From: Serilophus lunatus
Taxonomy: Eukaryota; Chordata; Aves; Passeriformes; Eurylaimidae
Length of the DNA: 64,000 nt
Reading direction: 5' to 3'
Assembly (NCBI GenBank): GCA_013399895.1
Contig: VXBA01002171.1
Location: 761,542 to 825,541, forward strand
The first letter of the stretch is position 1. Each line of letters opens with the position of its first letter. Shown here piece by piece: positions 1 to 12,800 of the stretch. The notes below the pieces were generated by a model. It was not told the origin of the DNA, did not search any database, and saw only the letters and a program-made list of their open reading frames with translations. A program made the position numbers and the translations under genes.

Positions 1-150
1 CTCCGGCTCGGCGGTGCGGGGCCTGCGGGCCGCCGTGGACCGGGCCCGGGGCCGGGGGCCGGCGGTGCCGGGTTCGGTTCGCTGCGAGACCGCGGGCCGT
101 GATTGCCCAGGGATTCCTCGGAGGGACCCGCGGAGAATTGGGGGTGTTGA
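1..150. promoter_or_regulatory. Distal edge of a CpG-rich block, probably ATMIN intron 1
   Basis: The first ~150 bases are very GC- and CpG-rich and fall off quickly to ordinary composition. No ATMIN exon 1 coding sequence is recognisable here, in particular no finger ending before exon 2. The block is best read as the downstream flank of the ATMIN promoter CpG island, inside intron 1. Confidence 0.45.
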
Positions 151-298
151 GCCCGGAAAAGGGAAGGTTCTGGGGTGGCCTCATTGGGCCTTCCAGCACC
201 TGGAGGGAACTTAGAGGAGGGATGGGGCGGGACTGTCCGTGCAGTGACAGGACAAGGGGGGACGGGTTCAGATGGAGCGGGGCAGGGCTCGGGTGGAT

Positions 299-492
299 AT
301 GAGGAAAAAATCTTCCCCATGAGGGTGAGGAGGCCCTGGAATAGGTTGCCCAGAAAAGCTGTGGCTGCCCCATCCCTGGAAGTGGCCAAGGCCAGGTTGG
401 AGCCACTTGGGACAGTGGGAGGTGTCCGTGCCCAGGGCAGGGGGTGGAACAAGATGTTCTTGAAGTTCCCCTTCCAACCCATTCTATGTTCC
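299..492 (+). mobile_element. CR1 LINE 3'-end fragment, sense orientation
   Basis: The sequence carries the hallmark avian CR1 tail in plus orientation: GAGGGTGAGGAGGCCCTGGA, then AGGTTGCCCAGAAAAGCTGT, CCCCATCCCTGGAAGTG, GTGTCCGTGCCCAGGGCAGG, and a 3' terminus CCAACCCATTCTATG. It is 5'-truncated, as is usual for CR1, and lies in ATMIN intron 1. Confidence 0.85.
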
Positions 493-3400
493 AGAGGGGA
501 ATAGCTAAATGTTTCTCATGGTTTCTTGTCGAAATCTCCATAGGTCTTTGTATAAATACACGAGTCTGTATGTGCCTGGGCTGACCACTCTAAAATAATT
601 TACAGAAAATAACCAATTTTGTACGTTTTTTCAAACATCCCCCAGGCAGTTAAAAGTTCTTCTGGGCTCAGCTTCTGTTTTTTTACTCTCTTATCACTTA
701 TCTTGGTGCAGTAAATACTTTACAGCCCCACTTGCGAGGTGCTGTGCAAACAGGCAGCATTTCCTGCCCTTATCAGCTGGCAATCAATCCATCTTCATCC
801 CAGCGCCGAGGGCTGTTCTGTGGAGTTTCTGTTTGTTTTTTAAAAATGTCTGAGCCAAAAAAACCCCCACAGAAACCAGAAGTATTCCATTTGGGAAACA
901 AGCCCTCATTCCTATAGTACTCCTGAGGAAACAAAGGGTGTGTTGGGGGGGAGGAGAGCCACAGTTCATTACTCCTGGAAAGCTCGGGCTGCAGCTTTCA
1001 GTAGCTGTCTTCTGAAAGTGCAGAAAACAATCGACATCTCTGTTCTGTGAAGTGGCTCCTTGCAGGTTCAGGCGTGGGTTACACGTGCTCCTCGGTGAGG
1101 AACAAAAGGAAATGGTGCTGAGTGTACTTTCCTCACTCATCTCTGGGACGGTTTAGTTTTATTCCCTGATGGGCACTCGGGACTCCAACGTGGGGTTTGT
1201 GTCAGAGCTCACGTGTTTGCAGGAGAGGAGGAGCAGCAGGAGTTGGAAGTGTTCTTCCAGGTCGGCAGGGTCACTCTGGTTGTGAGCCGGTGCTCTGAGC
1301 CTGCACTGCAGCTGGTGGGTTACATAACTCAGGGGCTGCTTTCTCACCCAGCTCCTGTTAAACAGGTACAACCTGAGCCATGCACCTAATCCCTGGGTCT
1401 TGTGAAGGCTTGGAATAAATACTGAGGTGTGGAACTTCTTGGCTTGTTCCAAGGGCATTGGAATTGAGAGTAAAATGTTGAGGCTTAAGGGAGAGAAATA
1501 TTTTAGTGTTGGTATTTCTTCTTGAGAGAGAACTGATTCCCCAGACAGAAAAGAATTTAGTAGACTGCATTTGATAGTGAAACATGAAGAAGCATCTTGG
1601 CAGATGAGATGATAAGAAGCTGTTGGGGAAGGAGAGAATGTCATACTGCTAAAGAGAAGGGAGGCTGCTTTGGTTAATTTTCATTAATAAAAGTAGCACC
1701 AGTAGGATGTTTTGATACCAAAAGCCAGGAGGGATTGCTATGAAAGCAAGATGACCCTGTCAAATGCAGCAGTAGAAGGTGATAAAGTGACAACAGACAA
1801 TTAGATCAGTCCTGGTTTGTAGCAGGAAGAACTTCTGATGGGAAACACTTGCAAAAGCAGTTTGGTCATTCATCAGTGAGCATTTGGGGTAATGCTGCTG
1901 TGAGAGGGGCAGTCCTAAAATATATCACAAGGATATTTTCTGTCAGTACTGTAGGGTAGGAATCTGATTCAAATAATCTGAAATGAACCCAGAAGAGTGT
2001 GGAAAGGAACTACTAAGGGAGATAAATGGCAGGTGTGTCTGACAGAGGGAAATGAGAAGAATTTGGCTTGTCTGGCCTAACAAAAGAAAATATGATAAAG
2101 TGTTGATATATCAAGTTTTTGTTTTCTGGCTCCTTGACTTAATTAAGCCAATAAAAAAATAAGAGCAGTGGGTATAAAATATATATTAGACTTGAATTTT
2201 TTGTTTAATTCTTTGATCTCTTGTCTGTATTGTTTTATGGGACTAATTAGAAGACTTCTGTCTAGTTTAAAATGAAGCTGGAAGAGTTTGTGTGAAGGAG
2301 AAGGTTCTGGGGATTCCTGGGTTAGCAGGGAGGCTCCAGTCAGTAATGAACTGGAAAGGGTAGCACACCCCTGGAGTAGGTTACCCAAACTGCACTGCCA
2401 CAGTGGTTTTTATAATAAGAATAAATGCCCTTCTCTCTGTGTCCTATTTAGTAAAGAAATGCATGAGCTTCTGCTGCAAAAAAAAAAATTATTTTATCTA
2501 GTTGGCTACAATCTACTGCAACATGATGTTAAATTAATCCTTTGGAGTAAAGCCTCGCTGTGGAAGGAAATCACCCAGTTCACCTTGGCTAAGTCTGTAC
2601 AAGGGCTGTTGGTTCCACCAGCCCTGTCAGCATTCCTTGCACTGCAGTGTCTGCTCTGGGAGAAGGTCACTGAACCAGTACCTACCAGTGGTTGTGGTGG
2701 GTGGGTGTCGCAGAAACATGGGATATCAACTCAGATATCAAGGAGGAGACTGCTGAGAATGTCTGAAGTATGGACTGGTGGGGTTTGAGAAGAGGGAAGA
2801 TGAGCCATTGAGAGCCAGGAGGACTCTGGGCTCATTTAGAGCCAGGCCAGGACTTTGAAGAGGTCAAAACAAGAATACTGTCCATACATACAGGATTTCT
2901 TACATGTGTAGAGTTTCTCTCAGCTTGTCACAACAAATTTGCTGTGGTCTGTGCCACCCAAGTCTGTGTTCCAGCTGTTAAAATACCATCTTACTGATGC
3001 TTAGAAAGCTTGCAAACACTTGGTGTTATTCTGTACCTTAATACTTCAGTAGTTTTAAATAACTTGACCATGGTTTGCCTGTTAGGTGCTTGAACACATT
3101 TCCCATATTGCACTGTCATTTGTTGGGTTAGGACATTAAATATAACACAATTCATAACTTTTTACTTAGAAATAAGTAAACCAGTTGCCACTTACTCAGT
3201 ACATTGATTTCATCTGCAGTAGGAGAGACCAAACATAGCTTTGACTTAAAGGCAAATCTTTTTTTTTTTCTCCTGAAGACTGAGACTGACATCTAGTCAC
3301 AGTATTTCTGGGCAAACTCAGGGTTAAAAAGGGTAACTGAGGCTGGAACAACCAGATTTGTTTTAGTCATGTTCCTGCTTTGGGCAGTGGCTGTCGGAGG

Positions 3401-4991
3401 TACAACAATAATCACAGTGATTATTCAGCAGAGATAGAACAGGCCTGTTTATGAAAGGGGGAAAACTGCTGAACATAGAGATGCTTAGAAGGTTAAAATG
3501 TTACATGAAAACTCCCTTTCTAGAGAATCATTCCAGGGTTTCTTGATGAAATGGCAGCTGACCATTTTGGATGAGAGGCTCTGAACATTGCTTTGAGTAT
3601 GGTATGTCATTAACAAAAATGATCTTGCAGCAATGTCAGCAAGTGTGTGGAAACAGCTGAAATATTGCTTGAAGGGATTGCATTTTACAAAGAGTATCTG
3701 AGCTTGGGAGATGATCTGAGGAAAAACAAAATCACTGAAATATCCACTCCTCAGCTGCCTGGAGTGTAAATGAAATGGTTACAACAGCTCAGAACTCAGC
3801 AGGGTTGGGTTGTGACTCACTGTGAGCACCCCTGTGATCCCCTTTGTGTCCTGGCAGCTCAGGTACAGACTTGGTTTACTTCACATGGTGGGACTGTTGT
3901 GCTTTGTGGGTTCTCTCTGTTCAGTCTAACCTGTGCAAACACCACACAGCTGGAGAGCTGCCCAAGGGGGGAATGATGTGAGATGAACCTTCCACTGCCA
4001 CTGTCTTGCTCAGGAACATCAGGTGCAGAGTTCAAACTGGGCATGGCCCACTAAATTCTTCCCTGAATAATCATCTTGGAGATGCCACCATGGACTGCTG
4101 TAACTGGCTCTGGGCACTTGGTTGGTCTTCTGTTCAGTTTCAGGGTGCAAGGAGACTCACAGCTACTCCAAGCATCAGATTTTTAATACTTCACTTTCCA
4201 TTTTTTGTTCAGACACAGGTGCCTGATGCTTCCTCTGAGACTCTTTCAGATAGGATAGTGGTATATGTCTCGTGTGCTTTCCAGGGCTGTATCCTTAGTG
4301 GGAGGGGGTTGAACAGTCTGGACAATGCCACTAGTGTGTCCTGTTTATATTTTTGGGGTCCTTTGAGCACATTATGTTGCTTTCTTCTGTTGTGTGCATG
4401 TGAGAATCAGTGAGACAGATCATCTGGAAAGTCCAGGTAGACTGGTCCCTTAGTGCTTGGAGGTCAGAATTAGCATATCAGTGGTTTCATGGACTTAAGT
4501 GAGATTTGGTGCATGAAAATTAAGTGATAGAGCATACTTAGCATTTTTCCATTTTATTACATGTAACCTCTAAATTGTGCCAACAGAATTCCAGCATCAC
4601 AGAAGTGTTGTGTTACAGTGACTGTTCTTAATGTTCAAGTACTGTGCTGCTGACAAAGCCACATGAATTGGCAGTCTGGTGTAGTATGAACTTGTTTGGC
4701 TCAAAAAACACAAAACATGGTTATAATTGACTTGGGGCAGCAAATATCTTGGTAAAAGTACATAGTACAGTACCACTGCTCCATAGAGCTTGTTGTAATT
4801 GTAATTTTTATGGGATATTTGCAAGTGGCACAGAGGTGAAAAAAAACCCATGTGAACTTTCAAATCACTTTGGAAAGTGCCTTCAGCTCATTAAGTTGTG
4901 TAAACTCAGCCAGTGTTCATGTGTGTTCTGAATATTGTCTTTAGTATGCAAACCTGTATAACTGTCAACTTCTCAACTGGTTCTTTTTCAG
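493..4991 (+). other. ATMIN: ATMIN intron 1 (remaining part)
   Basis: Non-coding sequence of ordinary composition with stop codons in all frames at normal spacing. No exon with convincing splice sites, RNA gene or repeat array was found between the CR1 fragment and ATMIN exon 2. The longest open frame (2288-2788) has no recognisable protein content. Confidence 0.6.
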
Positions 4992-5117
4992 GATGGAAAA
5001 CTTAATGCACCAATAAGGAAGGGTTTGAAAACTTCACAGAAATTCTACTGCTGTCCTATTGAAGGCTGCCCTAGAGGACCAAACAGACCATTTTCCCAAT
5101 TTTCTCTTGTAAAACAG
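4992..5117 (+). CDS. ATMIN: ATMIN exon 2
   Basis: The 126-nt exon lies between a polypyrimidine-AG acceptor (TTCTTTTTCAG) and a CAG|GTATTC donor, phase 0 on both sides. It encodes 42 codons including YCCPIEGCPRGPNRPFSQF and LVKQ, the first half of a C2H2 finger. Its histidines come from exon 3 (HFMKMH). Confidence 0.95.
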
Positions 5118-8100
5118 GTATTCCTGTTTCCTGTAGTATTTGATTTAGTCCTGACTGTCTCTACTCCAGAAAATGTACACTTTTGCATTCAGTTATCAGC
5201 AAAGCCTCTCAGCATATATCCAGAGGTTAGAAACTGTGTGCAGAAACTCCAAATGTGCATATGGTTAAAGAATTTGCATGTTTGCATGTTGATATTAGAG
5301 GACTTGAACCTTTGATCAGGCAGATTCCAGTCTGTTCTGCTAAACTAGAACACAGCCCCTCTCCACAAACTAAATAGATGGAGAAAGATCAAAGAGAGAG
5401 GGAGAAAATCACAGTAGCAACAGCAAAGGTTTAAAATGTGGCTGATGCTTTTAACTGTTTTTTCAAGTGATCAAGAATTAAGAGTTTCTCCCTGCTTTAA
5501 AATCAGAATGCATTTGTTTACTAGTTACCTGTTTAAGAAAGCAGGTAAGACTTGTTTTGTGAGTGAGGGAGCAAAAAGAACCCTGTGCTGCTGTTGGCTG
5601 CCTGTGCTGAGCTGAGGACACTGTAGCATTTGAGTGGCTGCCAGTTGGTGCAGTAAATGAAGAGGAAAAACTGATGTTTGCTCTGTATGACTCGAGATTA
5701 TTTGCTCAGTTGTAGATCTTCAGGAGTGTGCACGTGCTGCAGCACACACTTACTGTGCTCTTGGGCAAGATTGACCTACAGATTAATCAATGTCCAGAGG
5801 AAGCCTTCAAGTGGCATTAGGACAGATAAATATCTGTGTTTTCAGCTCTCCCTGACATAAGCAGATTTCCAAACTTTTAATTCTTTCTGTTGTTTTCTTT
5901 GAACTTTCAACTTAGTAAGACTTTAAAAAAAATAATGTTACTCTTTAGTGCTACTTAACAACTAAAAAATTGCAAATATTTGTCTCCCCTAAACATGATT
6001 TTCCTTTTTTATCTCCACTGAAGCTAATGTTTACTTTCCTTTGTGTGTTCTAGCACTTTATGAAAATGCATGCTGAAAAGAAGCACAAATGTGATAAATG
6101 TAGTAACTCCTATGGTACAGAATGGTATTTGAAACGACACATAGAGGTCTGTGGCAAGACTTTCCAGTGTACTTGTGGGTGCCCTTATGCCAGCAGAACA
6201 GCACTGCTGTCTCACATTTACAGAACTGGCCATGAGATTCCTGCAGAACACAGGTAAAAATGAAGCATTAAGTAATGGTACATTGATCACCAAGTCCTGT
6301 CTGCCATGTGCTGCCTCTCTGTCTCCTCTCTGTTGATTACATTGGAAATGGGCTCAGGTTGTTTTAGCTGCAAAGCAGTTTGCAGTTTCTTTGTGCTGTT
6401 GCTTTTAGGAGTTTCTGTTCTGTTGAAGACAGTGAGGATTTGTCTAATCAGTAAGATCAGGTTGTCCTACATAGAAAACAAAAAGTACTGATGACACTGC
6501 CCTGTCTGGCATAAATGCCGGTGGTTCTTGTTGCATCTGCTTTTACAGTTCTGTGAGGGTGGAGATGATTTGGAAATGTTTATAGGTGGTAATTGAGGTG
6601 TGGAATGCAGCTCAGGTTATTTTCTTTTATAGTCTAGTTGTATTTGCAAATATTAGTGGATTCTTTTTTTACTGCCTATTTCTGTGTGTTAGATGTATAG
6701 TTGTTTTAACATGTGCATATATTTAAGAAGGGCAGTCTGCTTTCTGAGGCCTAGACTGTCTGTCTTGGAGGTTCAGCGGCTGCAAAACGTAGTTTTCTGT
6801 GGAGGAGTGCTAATTGTACCTTCAGTTTCCATGAGGCACCTTCACCTGTACACTGATTTTGAGAGCACTCTCCCTCCAGTGCTCAGTCTGAATTAACATC
6901 AGAGTGACACACTAAACATCTTCAAATCAGAGTGCTTATTGTGCAAGGGGAAAGAAGCCATCTAAACCTCCCTCTCCATTTAGAAATAGGTCTCCATGGA
7001 AGTGGTAACCTTTGTTCTTTCTTTAAAATGAGAGAGTGAGGAATGACATTTAACAAAACTGAACTTCATGGAGTCTTTTTCTGTTTTAGTCAGGAGTAGT
7101 TGTCTGCTCGTATCCAACCTCATCTGTGACTTCAGTTTGTATTTTCAATGCAAGAATGGAAGGCAGATGTTCGGTGCTTGAAAGACGTATAAATTATTGA
7201 TCTCCTGTTCACAGGGATCCTCCTAGTAAGAAAAGGAAAATGGAAACCTCCATACACAATCAGCAGTTGGCAGAGAAAGCAAACGAAGCGTTCATCAATA
7301 CACACAATAACACTCCTGGCACTCAGGAATTGGAGTCCTCTGAAGTCAAAGTAGTGGCCTCCCTTGAAGGCTCCCACAGTTCTAATTTCACAAACCAAAT
7401 GCAGCCCAAATGTGCCCCGAAGATGCTTCTACCCAAGCCCAAGGTGGCTTTGGTCAAGCTCCCAGTGATGCAGGTTGCTCACTTGCCTGTGTATGTGTCT
7501 GCAACAGACCCTTCTGTCAAACCAGCTGTAGTGGCTGTTGATAATCGAGGTTCAGTCGTAAGTACTGTTCATTTATTGCCTCAGTCTATAGGAATTCTGA
7601 TTCCAGCCCTGGAGGCAGAGACACTTGTATTTAAAGATAGTATGCCTGTTTCAAAAGTGACAAACACTGGTGATCGTGAGCCAGTAAGTACTGGTGTACA
7701 AGTGGAGTTGGATAAGGTTGCATCCAGTAACACAGGGCAAGAGCTGGGGAATGTTTGTCACAAGAACAAAATCTCTTCAATAAATATACAGACTGACTTG
7801 TCTTATATTTCACAGAACTTTGTACCAGCTGCAGCCTGGACTCCCAACTCTTCTGTGTCCTCCTGCTCTCAGACAGATCTGTCATTCAGTTCACAGGTTT
7901 CTTTACCCATCAGTGTGCAGACACAGACGCTGCTGCCTGCTTCCAAACTGACTTCATCCATAGCTGCTCAGACTGATGCTTTCAGTCAGGGGTGTTTTCC
8001 AACGTGTGGCATTTCTAGAGAGACTCAAACCAGTAGGACACAGGACTGTATTGATGGAAGAGTACAGATGGACCAGGCTGTAATGTGCAGTGACATCTTT

Positions 8101-9045
8101 GACAGTGTTCCTCCATCCTACAATGTTTCTACTCACATCGAACTTCCAGAAAACAATTTAATGCCTGCAAATTTACATCAAACCTTGCTGCCAAGAAGTA
8201 ATTGCAAGAGCCTGAATCAGGATACGGTGAAGTCTGAATCCCTTATCAGCTTCAATGCACAGACAAATATACTTCCACCTCAGAATACAACAGATAATCA
8301 AACCCAGACAATGGACCTGCTAAGTGATCTGGAAAACATCTTTTCAGGAAACATGTCTGGCCAGACCCTGGATAATCGTGGCCTTTTGTCTGAGACAAGT
8401 TCTAATGCTGACACACATCTGCCATCTGGGCCGTCACAGAGCACAGGGATAGATTTTGACATTGAAGAGTTCTTTTCAGCATCCAATATCCAAACTCAGA
8501 CTGAAGAGAGTGAGCTTGGTACCCTAAACTCTGAGCCAGTTTTGGAGTCACTGGACATTGAAACTCAGACTGATTCCTTATTTTCGGATAGTGCCACTCA
8601 GTCGTACAGCTGCCGAGGGAATTCTAACTTCTTAGGTTTGGAGATGTTTGATACACAGACACAGACAGACTTGAATTTCTTCTTGGACAGTACTACCCAT
8701 CTGCCTTTAGGGAGTATTCTGAAGCAGTCCAGTTTCTCCATGAGCACTGACTCATCTGATACAGAAACCCAGACAGAAGTATATATGGCTGCTAAAAGTA
8801 CACCTACTCAGAGCATTGAGAGCAAAGTCCAGCTGAGTAGTGCTGAGACACAGACTATGGATAGCTGCTTTGAGAATCTGGGGAGTTTGTTCCTCACCAG
8901 CAATGAGACACAGACAGCAATGGATGACTTTCTCCTGGCTGACTTAGCCTGGAATACAATGGAGTCCCAGTTCAGTTCAGTAGAAACACAGACCTGTGAA
9001 GAGCTGTGCTCCTTGTTCCAGAGCTCTGACAAGCCCAGCCACTGA
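4992..9045 (+). CDS. ATMIN: ATMIN (ATM interactor / ASCIZ), exons 2-4, 5'-partial
   Basis: ATMIN is a nuclear zinc-finger transcription factor. It drives expression of the dynein light chain DYNLL1 and, through its TQT motifs, binds that same protein; it is also an ATM cofactor. Three exons are supported by splice sites and phase: 4992-5117, 6054-6253 and 7215-9045, together 718 codons plus stop. The visible protein opens with C2H2 fingers (YCCPIEGC, CDKCSNSYG, CTCGCPYASRTALLSHIYRTGH with both histidines). A basic PPSKKRK stretch (likely NLS) follows, then a long Ser/Thr/Gln-rich tail with ten TQT-type motifs. Human ATMIN is about 823 aa, so roughly 100 residues, including the first finger, are encoded by exon 1 upstream of position 1. 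Introns are about 0.9-1 kb between the visible exons. Identification is by family recognition and is very secure. Confidence 0.97.
6054..6253 (+). CDS. ATMIN: ATMIN exon 3 (zinc fingers)
   Basis: The 200-nt exon has acceptor GTGTTCTAG and donor CACAG|GTAAAA, and leaves two bases of an Arg codon completed by exon 4. It encodes HFMKMHAEKKHKC, the finger CDKCSNSYGTEWYLKRH and the finger CTCGCPYASRTALLSHIYR, ending EIPAEHR. The cysteine and histidine ligands are all present. Confidence 0.95.
7215..9045 (+). CDS. ATMIN: ATMIN exon 4 (TQT-rich C-terminal domain)
   Basis: The 1831-nt terminal exon completes the Arg codon after acceptor TTCACAG and reads DPPSKKRKMET onward to a TGA at 9043-9045. Ten TQT-type motifs are seen: VQTQTLL, RETQTSR, NQTQTMD, IQTQTEE, IETQTDS, TQTQTDL, TETQTEV, AETQTMD, NETQTAM and VETQTCE. 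Weaker QTD relatives also occur (NIQTDLSY, CSQTDLSF, AAQTDAF). In ATMIN such motifs are LC8/DYNLL1 docking sites. The segment before the array (LLPKPKVALVKLPVMQ) resembles mammalian ATMIN. Confidence 0.96.
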
Positions 9046-9814
9046 GTGCTACATAACAGAACTGTTTCCTGTGGTTTGAATTTAAGTTATTGGGGTGGGA
9101 GATAACGGCTTTACCAAGTGATCCACTTTGCATTATTGAATGTAGTTGTCATGAGCAGTTGACCTAAGAGGCTTTTCATGCTGAAGGTACTCTATTGAAT
9201 ATGTAACTTTACATAAACTATGTGTGTATAAATGGGGGGGAAGGGGAGGGCTGTAACATGTTGGTGTACATTTGAACCTTAAAAATTATGTGGTGCCTAT
9301 GGGTTTTTTTTTCCTCAAACTTCTTTACAAAGCTGTTACTGCTTTCATTTAAATGGGAGAACTTTTAAAGTCATTCTCTATATCTTTCTTTCTATTCCTG
9401 GCTTACATACAGGGTTCCAATGTGCTGGACCAAAACCCTGAGCTGTTCAATTGAGATGCTTCCCTGAACTTACGGGGGAGGATTCTATATTAGTGTAAGC
9501 TACTTCTGTTTACTTTTTTTAGTAGCTTGTATTTTAAATCCCACATGAACATAATAAGCTGTATTGTCTTCTTTTGCTTTATGCCTTCACAGCTCTTTCT
9601 CCTGCATAAGCTAGTATTTTCCAAATACAACACTTGACACACAGAATCTTGAACTGTTGAATATATTTATTATTAAAAATATCTAGAAAGCAGTACCTTT
9701 TTTTTTTTTTCTCTCCCTGAGTGGCACTGATGCCCTTCGAAGGGTAGGAAAAGAACTTGGAGTTCATAATTCTAGGGAAAATTAGTAAGTTGTCCTTTTA
9801 GCTAGTGTAATAAA
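9046..9814 (+). other. ATMIN: ATMIN 3'UTR, likely extent
   Basis: Non-coding AT-rich DNA follows the ATMIN stop. The first plausible polyadenylation signal on the plus strand is AATAAA at 9809-9814, about 765 nt after the stop and followed by T-rich sequence. Other AATAAA copies occur further on (for example 14609-14614), so the true end could lie downstream. The extent is inferred. Confidence 0.4.
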
Positions 9815-12800
9815 TGGGACTAACATTTTTAGAGTCTTCAGGAGGGATTTGCTTAAATTATTTCTGTCCGTAAGATACAAACGTTAAAATGTGTGTGCCT
9901 CGGAGACTGGAGTAATTGGTTTTTGCTGAAGTTCTCCTAGCTGTGTTGAGAAATATTACAGTGGTTTATACCTCTATTACCTTAACAAAAATCTTTATAA
10001 AAATGAGAAATTAAATTCCCTAAAACACTCACTCACCTCAACTCCTGTTTTTGGACTTCCTGCTCCCAAAAACCATTGAAGCCAAACAACAGAGCTGGGA
10101 GATCAGCTCACAGAAACCCTTTCAAAACAGCTCTATCTTGCTTTTGCATGTTGATCTGCAGCCCTCAGTTCCTGCAGCTTTCAGTGTTTTCCTGGTTATA
10201 GTCAAATTCACACAAATTAATCTTTCAGAGAAGAAGCGTATGACCTCTTGGAATCTTTTTAATGTTTATGTTGCCCCTCATGCCACTCTTTGTGTTATTT
10301 CTCATTTGCATGAAAATGCATTAAGCCAGTTGTGAATGTATGTTGGAGTTTGGCCTTAAGTAATTTTTATATCTTACTATAATACCTGCAAAATGTAGGT
10401 TTTGTCCTGGAAAGGTTTTAGCTTCTGAAACCCTAAAGGAAAGAGAAACCTCTTTGTGTCAAATTCCTGGGCCTGTAACAGACTTGACTCCTCCATTGTT
10501 AGAGGAGAGATATTTGCTGTGTATTTACTGTGCAGCCCATCAGCAAATGTATATCCAAGCCTTAGGTTTTGAGGACTCACTATGCTTTGTGCTGTGTATA
10601 CTCAGCTCAAGGATGTGGGAGTTAAGTTACTCATCCTTTGCAGGCAGCTTGTTTTTGTTGAAAATGAGCAATGCTTTTCTTGTTCCTTTTTTTTTTTTTT
10701 TGGTCTCTTCCTAACACTCTTTCAGTTTCCATAGTTCACATGCTGTTATGGTGAGCATCTCTACCTTTACTGGAAATAATTCCTTCAGATTAATCCTGAA
10801 ACTCCCATTTTCCTCCTGAAATCCCAGATGTGTGGCTGGTTCAATTTTTTTAACGTTTCTAGGTACGAGTTCAGACACTTCCATTCCTTGGCTGAAGAAA
10901 CTGCAGAAAGGAATCTTGCAGTTCCCCAGGACTACAGTAATTCTGCTGTGGGGAAAGTCCCCCCAGGTTTCACAATATCAAGAGTTCTGATCTGAAAGGT
11001 GGGATATACTAAAAAAAGGAAGGTGTCACTTGTAGTTCTGTTTCTTCTGAAGATATGATTGATTCATATTTACCTGCCTGCTTTGAAATCAGGAAATAAG
11101 AGAAACAACAAAATTAGGTTAATTTATTCACTTGCAATATTTTTCTAGCAATGTTGCATCTTTACATTTCAAAGGGTTTTTTTCCCTTTCTTCTTCTGGC
11201 TGGGGTACCAGAGAACACTTCATCATACCCAGGCTTCCCTGTTTCCCATGTGCAAGTTGTCTGCACTGACACGTGAAGGAGCAGCAGTTACTATAAATCT
11301 GGTTGGGGATAAGGGTATTTTCCTCAACTGGCAGAAGTGAGAAACTTCATTACCTCTGAATTTAGAAAGTTAGTCTTTTTTTCCTGCAAGAGAAGGAATC
11401 TTAGGTGCTGAAGAGCAGAATTGAAAAAAGGTTTGAGTTGTAGCCATCTGAGAGACCAGCTGGCATTTAAAGTACTTTGAAACTAATTTACAAATTAGAG
11501 TGATAATTATCACATTCTTAGGGTATAAGCCAAAGTTCTTAATATCATGGACTTCCAGAGAAAAACCCAAAGGTTTGTGTGGACATAATCTTACAAAGTA
11601 ATTGTTACTCAGTTATTGTACTTTGTAATTAAAAGTATTTATGAGCTTTGTGTGTTTTATTAGAACATGCAAATCACAATCATTTCACTCATCCTACGGG
11701 TTTAAAATAGTCTGAACTTTAATTAGGTGAACACAGTACAAAATGAAATCCTTTATTGAGAGTGCAGTACTAAGAAATTATTAAATATGCCTGCGCTGCC
11801 TTAGGGAATTGGCTCATTCTGACCAAAATTAACCTCTTTCTTTGCAAGTTTGGTTCTCCATAAGTTACTTGTAAAAGTCAGATCTGGCTCCTGTGTTCCT
11901 GGCATATGTCGCTCAGTTTGGATTTATTAAATATTCTTGTGAAAGTGTGAAGTCTGCAACCAGACTTCATAGTCTAGTGAATTCCACAATAAACCTCATG
12001 AAACCTGATCTGAAATACTGTTGCTGAATATTATGAATTCTTCATGTTTGAACAAGCTCTTAAAAAAGGCTAATTTTCTATTTCCAGCATTGTTTTAAAA
12101 ATAAATTCCAGAACTCTTTCTTGGTAGAACTAAAATGATACTTATCTCCCTTTTTCTGCAGTTTGTCTCTGGTTTGATTTTCAAGGCACTGTTTCTAGTA
12201 AGTATTGGTCAGCAGTGACTTACTCCTTTACTTACTGTCTTCTATATCCTCTACTGCCAGTAGAGCTGCTGTCCAGAAAGTAACAGATTCTCCATAGGCT
12301 CTTAGCACAGTTTTTTTATCTAGATGTGATACTAATGTGACTTGTACTTACTCTGCATTTCCTGCTTAATTCTTTTATGCTGAGATTGCTGGATCTTGAT
12401 CTGGATGTCTGTGTAATGCTACTCTAAAATTGAATTAGTAGTTTTGAGCTTTTCATCAGTCTACAAAGATTCAAACAAAGGAAATGGCAAATCTGGGACT
12501 TGGGTTCTATGAGAACATAAGCACAAACAAGCTGAAAAACAAAAGGTCTGGCTTGTCGCCTTCCATGTTGATTTGTCGCAATGCTAAAAGTTTGTATGAC
12601 AGTAGGCATTTCTTTATTGGCTTTATTTGTGTTTCTGCTAATACACTTGTAAATACTTTCTGCTGTGGGTAGGGAGGGAGTCCTCTCCCAACTCTTTGTG
12701 TCAGCCTAGAGAAGCTCATAGTTCAAAGTCAAAGCTTGCTAATGCTACACATTCTTAGCTATGCAAAGCTGCCTGTGTCTACAAAATTTTAACTTCCAAA

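Noticed and set aside
1..300. ATMIN exon 1 within the opening GC-rich DNA
   Set aside because: No frame gives the conserved first zinc finger or a peptide that would join exon 2, so exon 1 must lie upstream.
2270..2400. Possible old CR1 remnant (CTGGAGTAGGTTACCCAAACTG)
   Set aside because: Only a short stretch resembles the CR1 tail and the 3' terminus is not recognisable.
5025..5315. Reading ATMIN exon 2 on as a 96-codon ORF
   Set aside because: The family sequence stops matching at LVKQ exactly at a CAG|GTATTC donor, and exon 3 continues with HFMKMH. The rest is intron.
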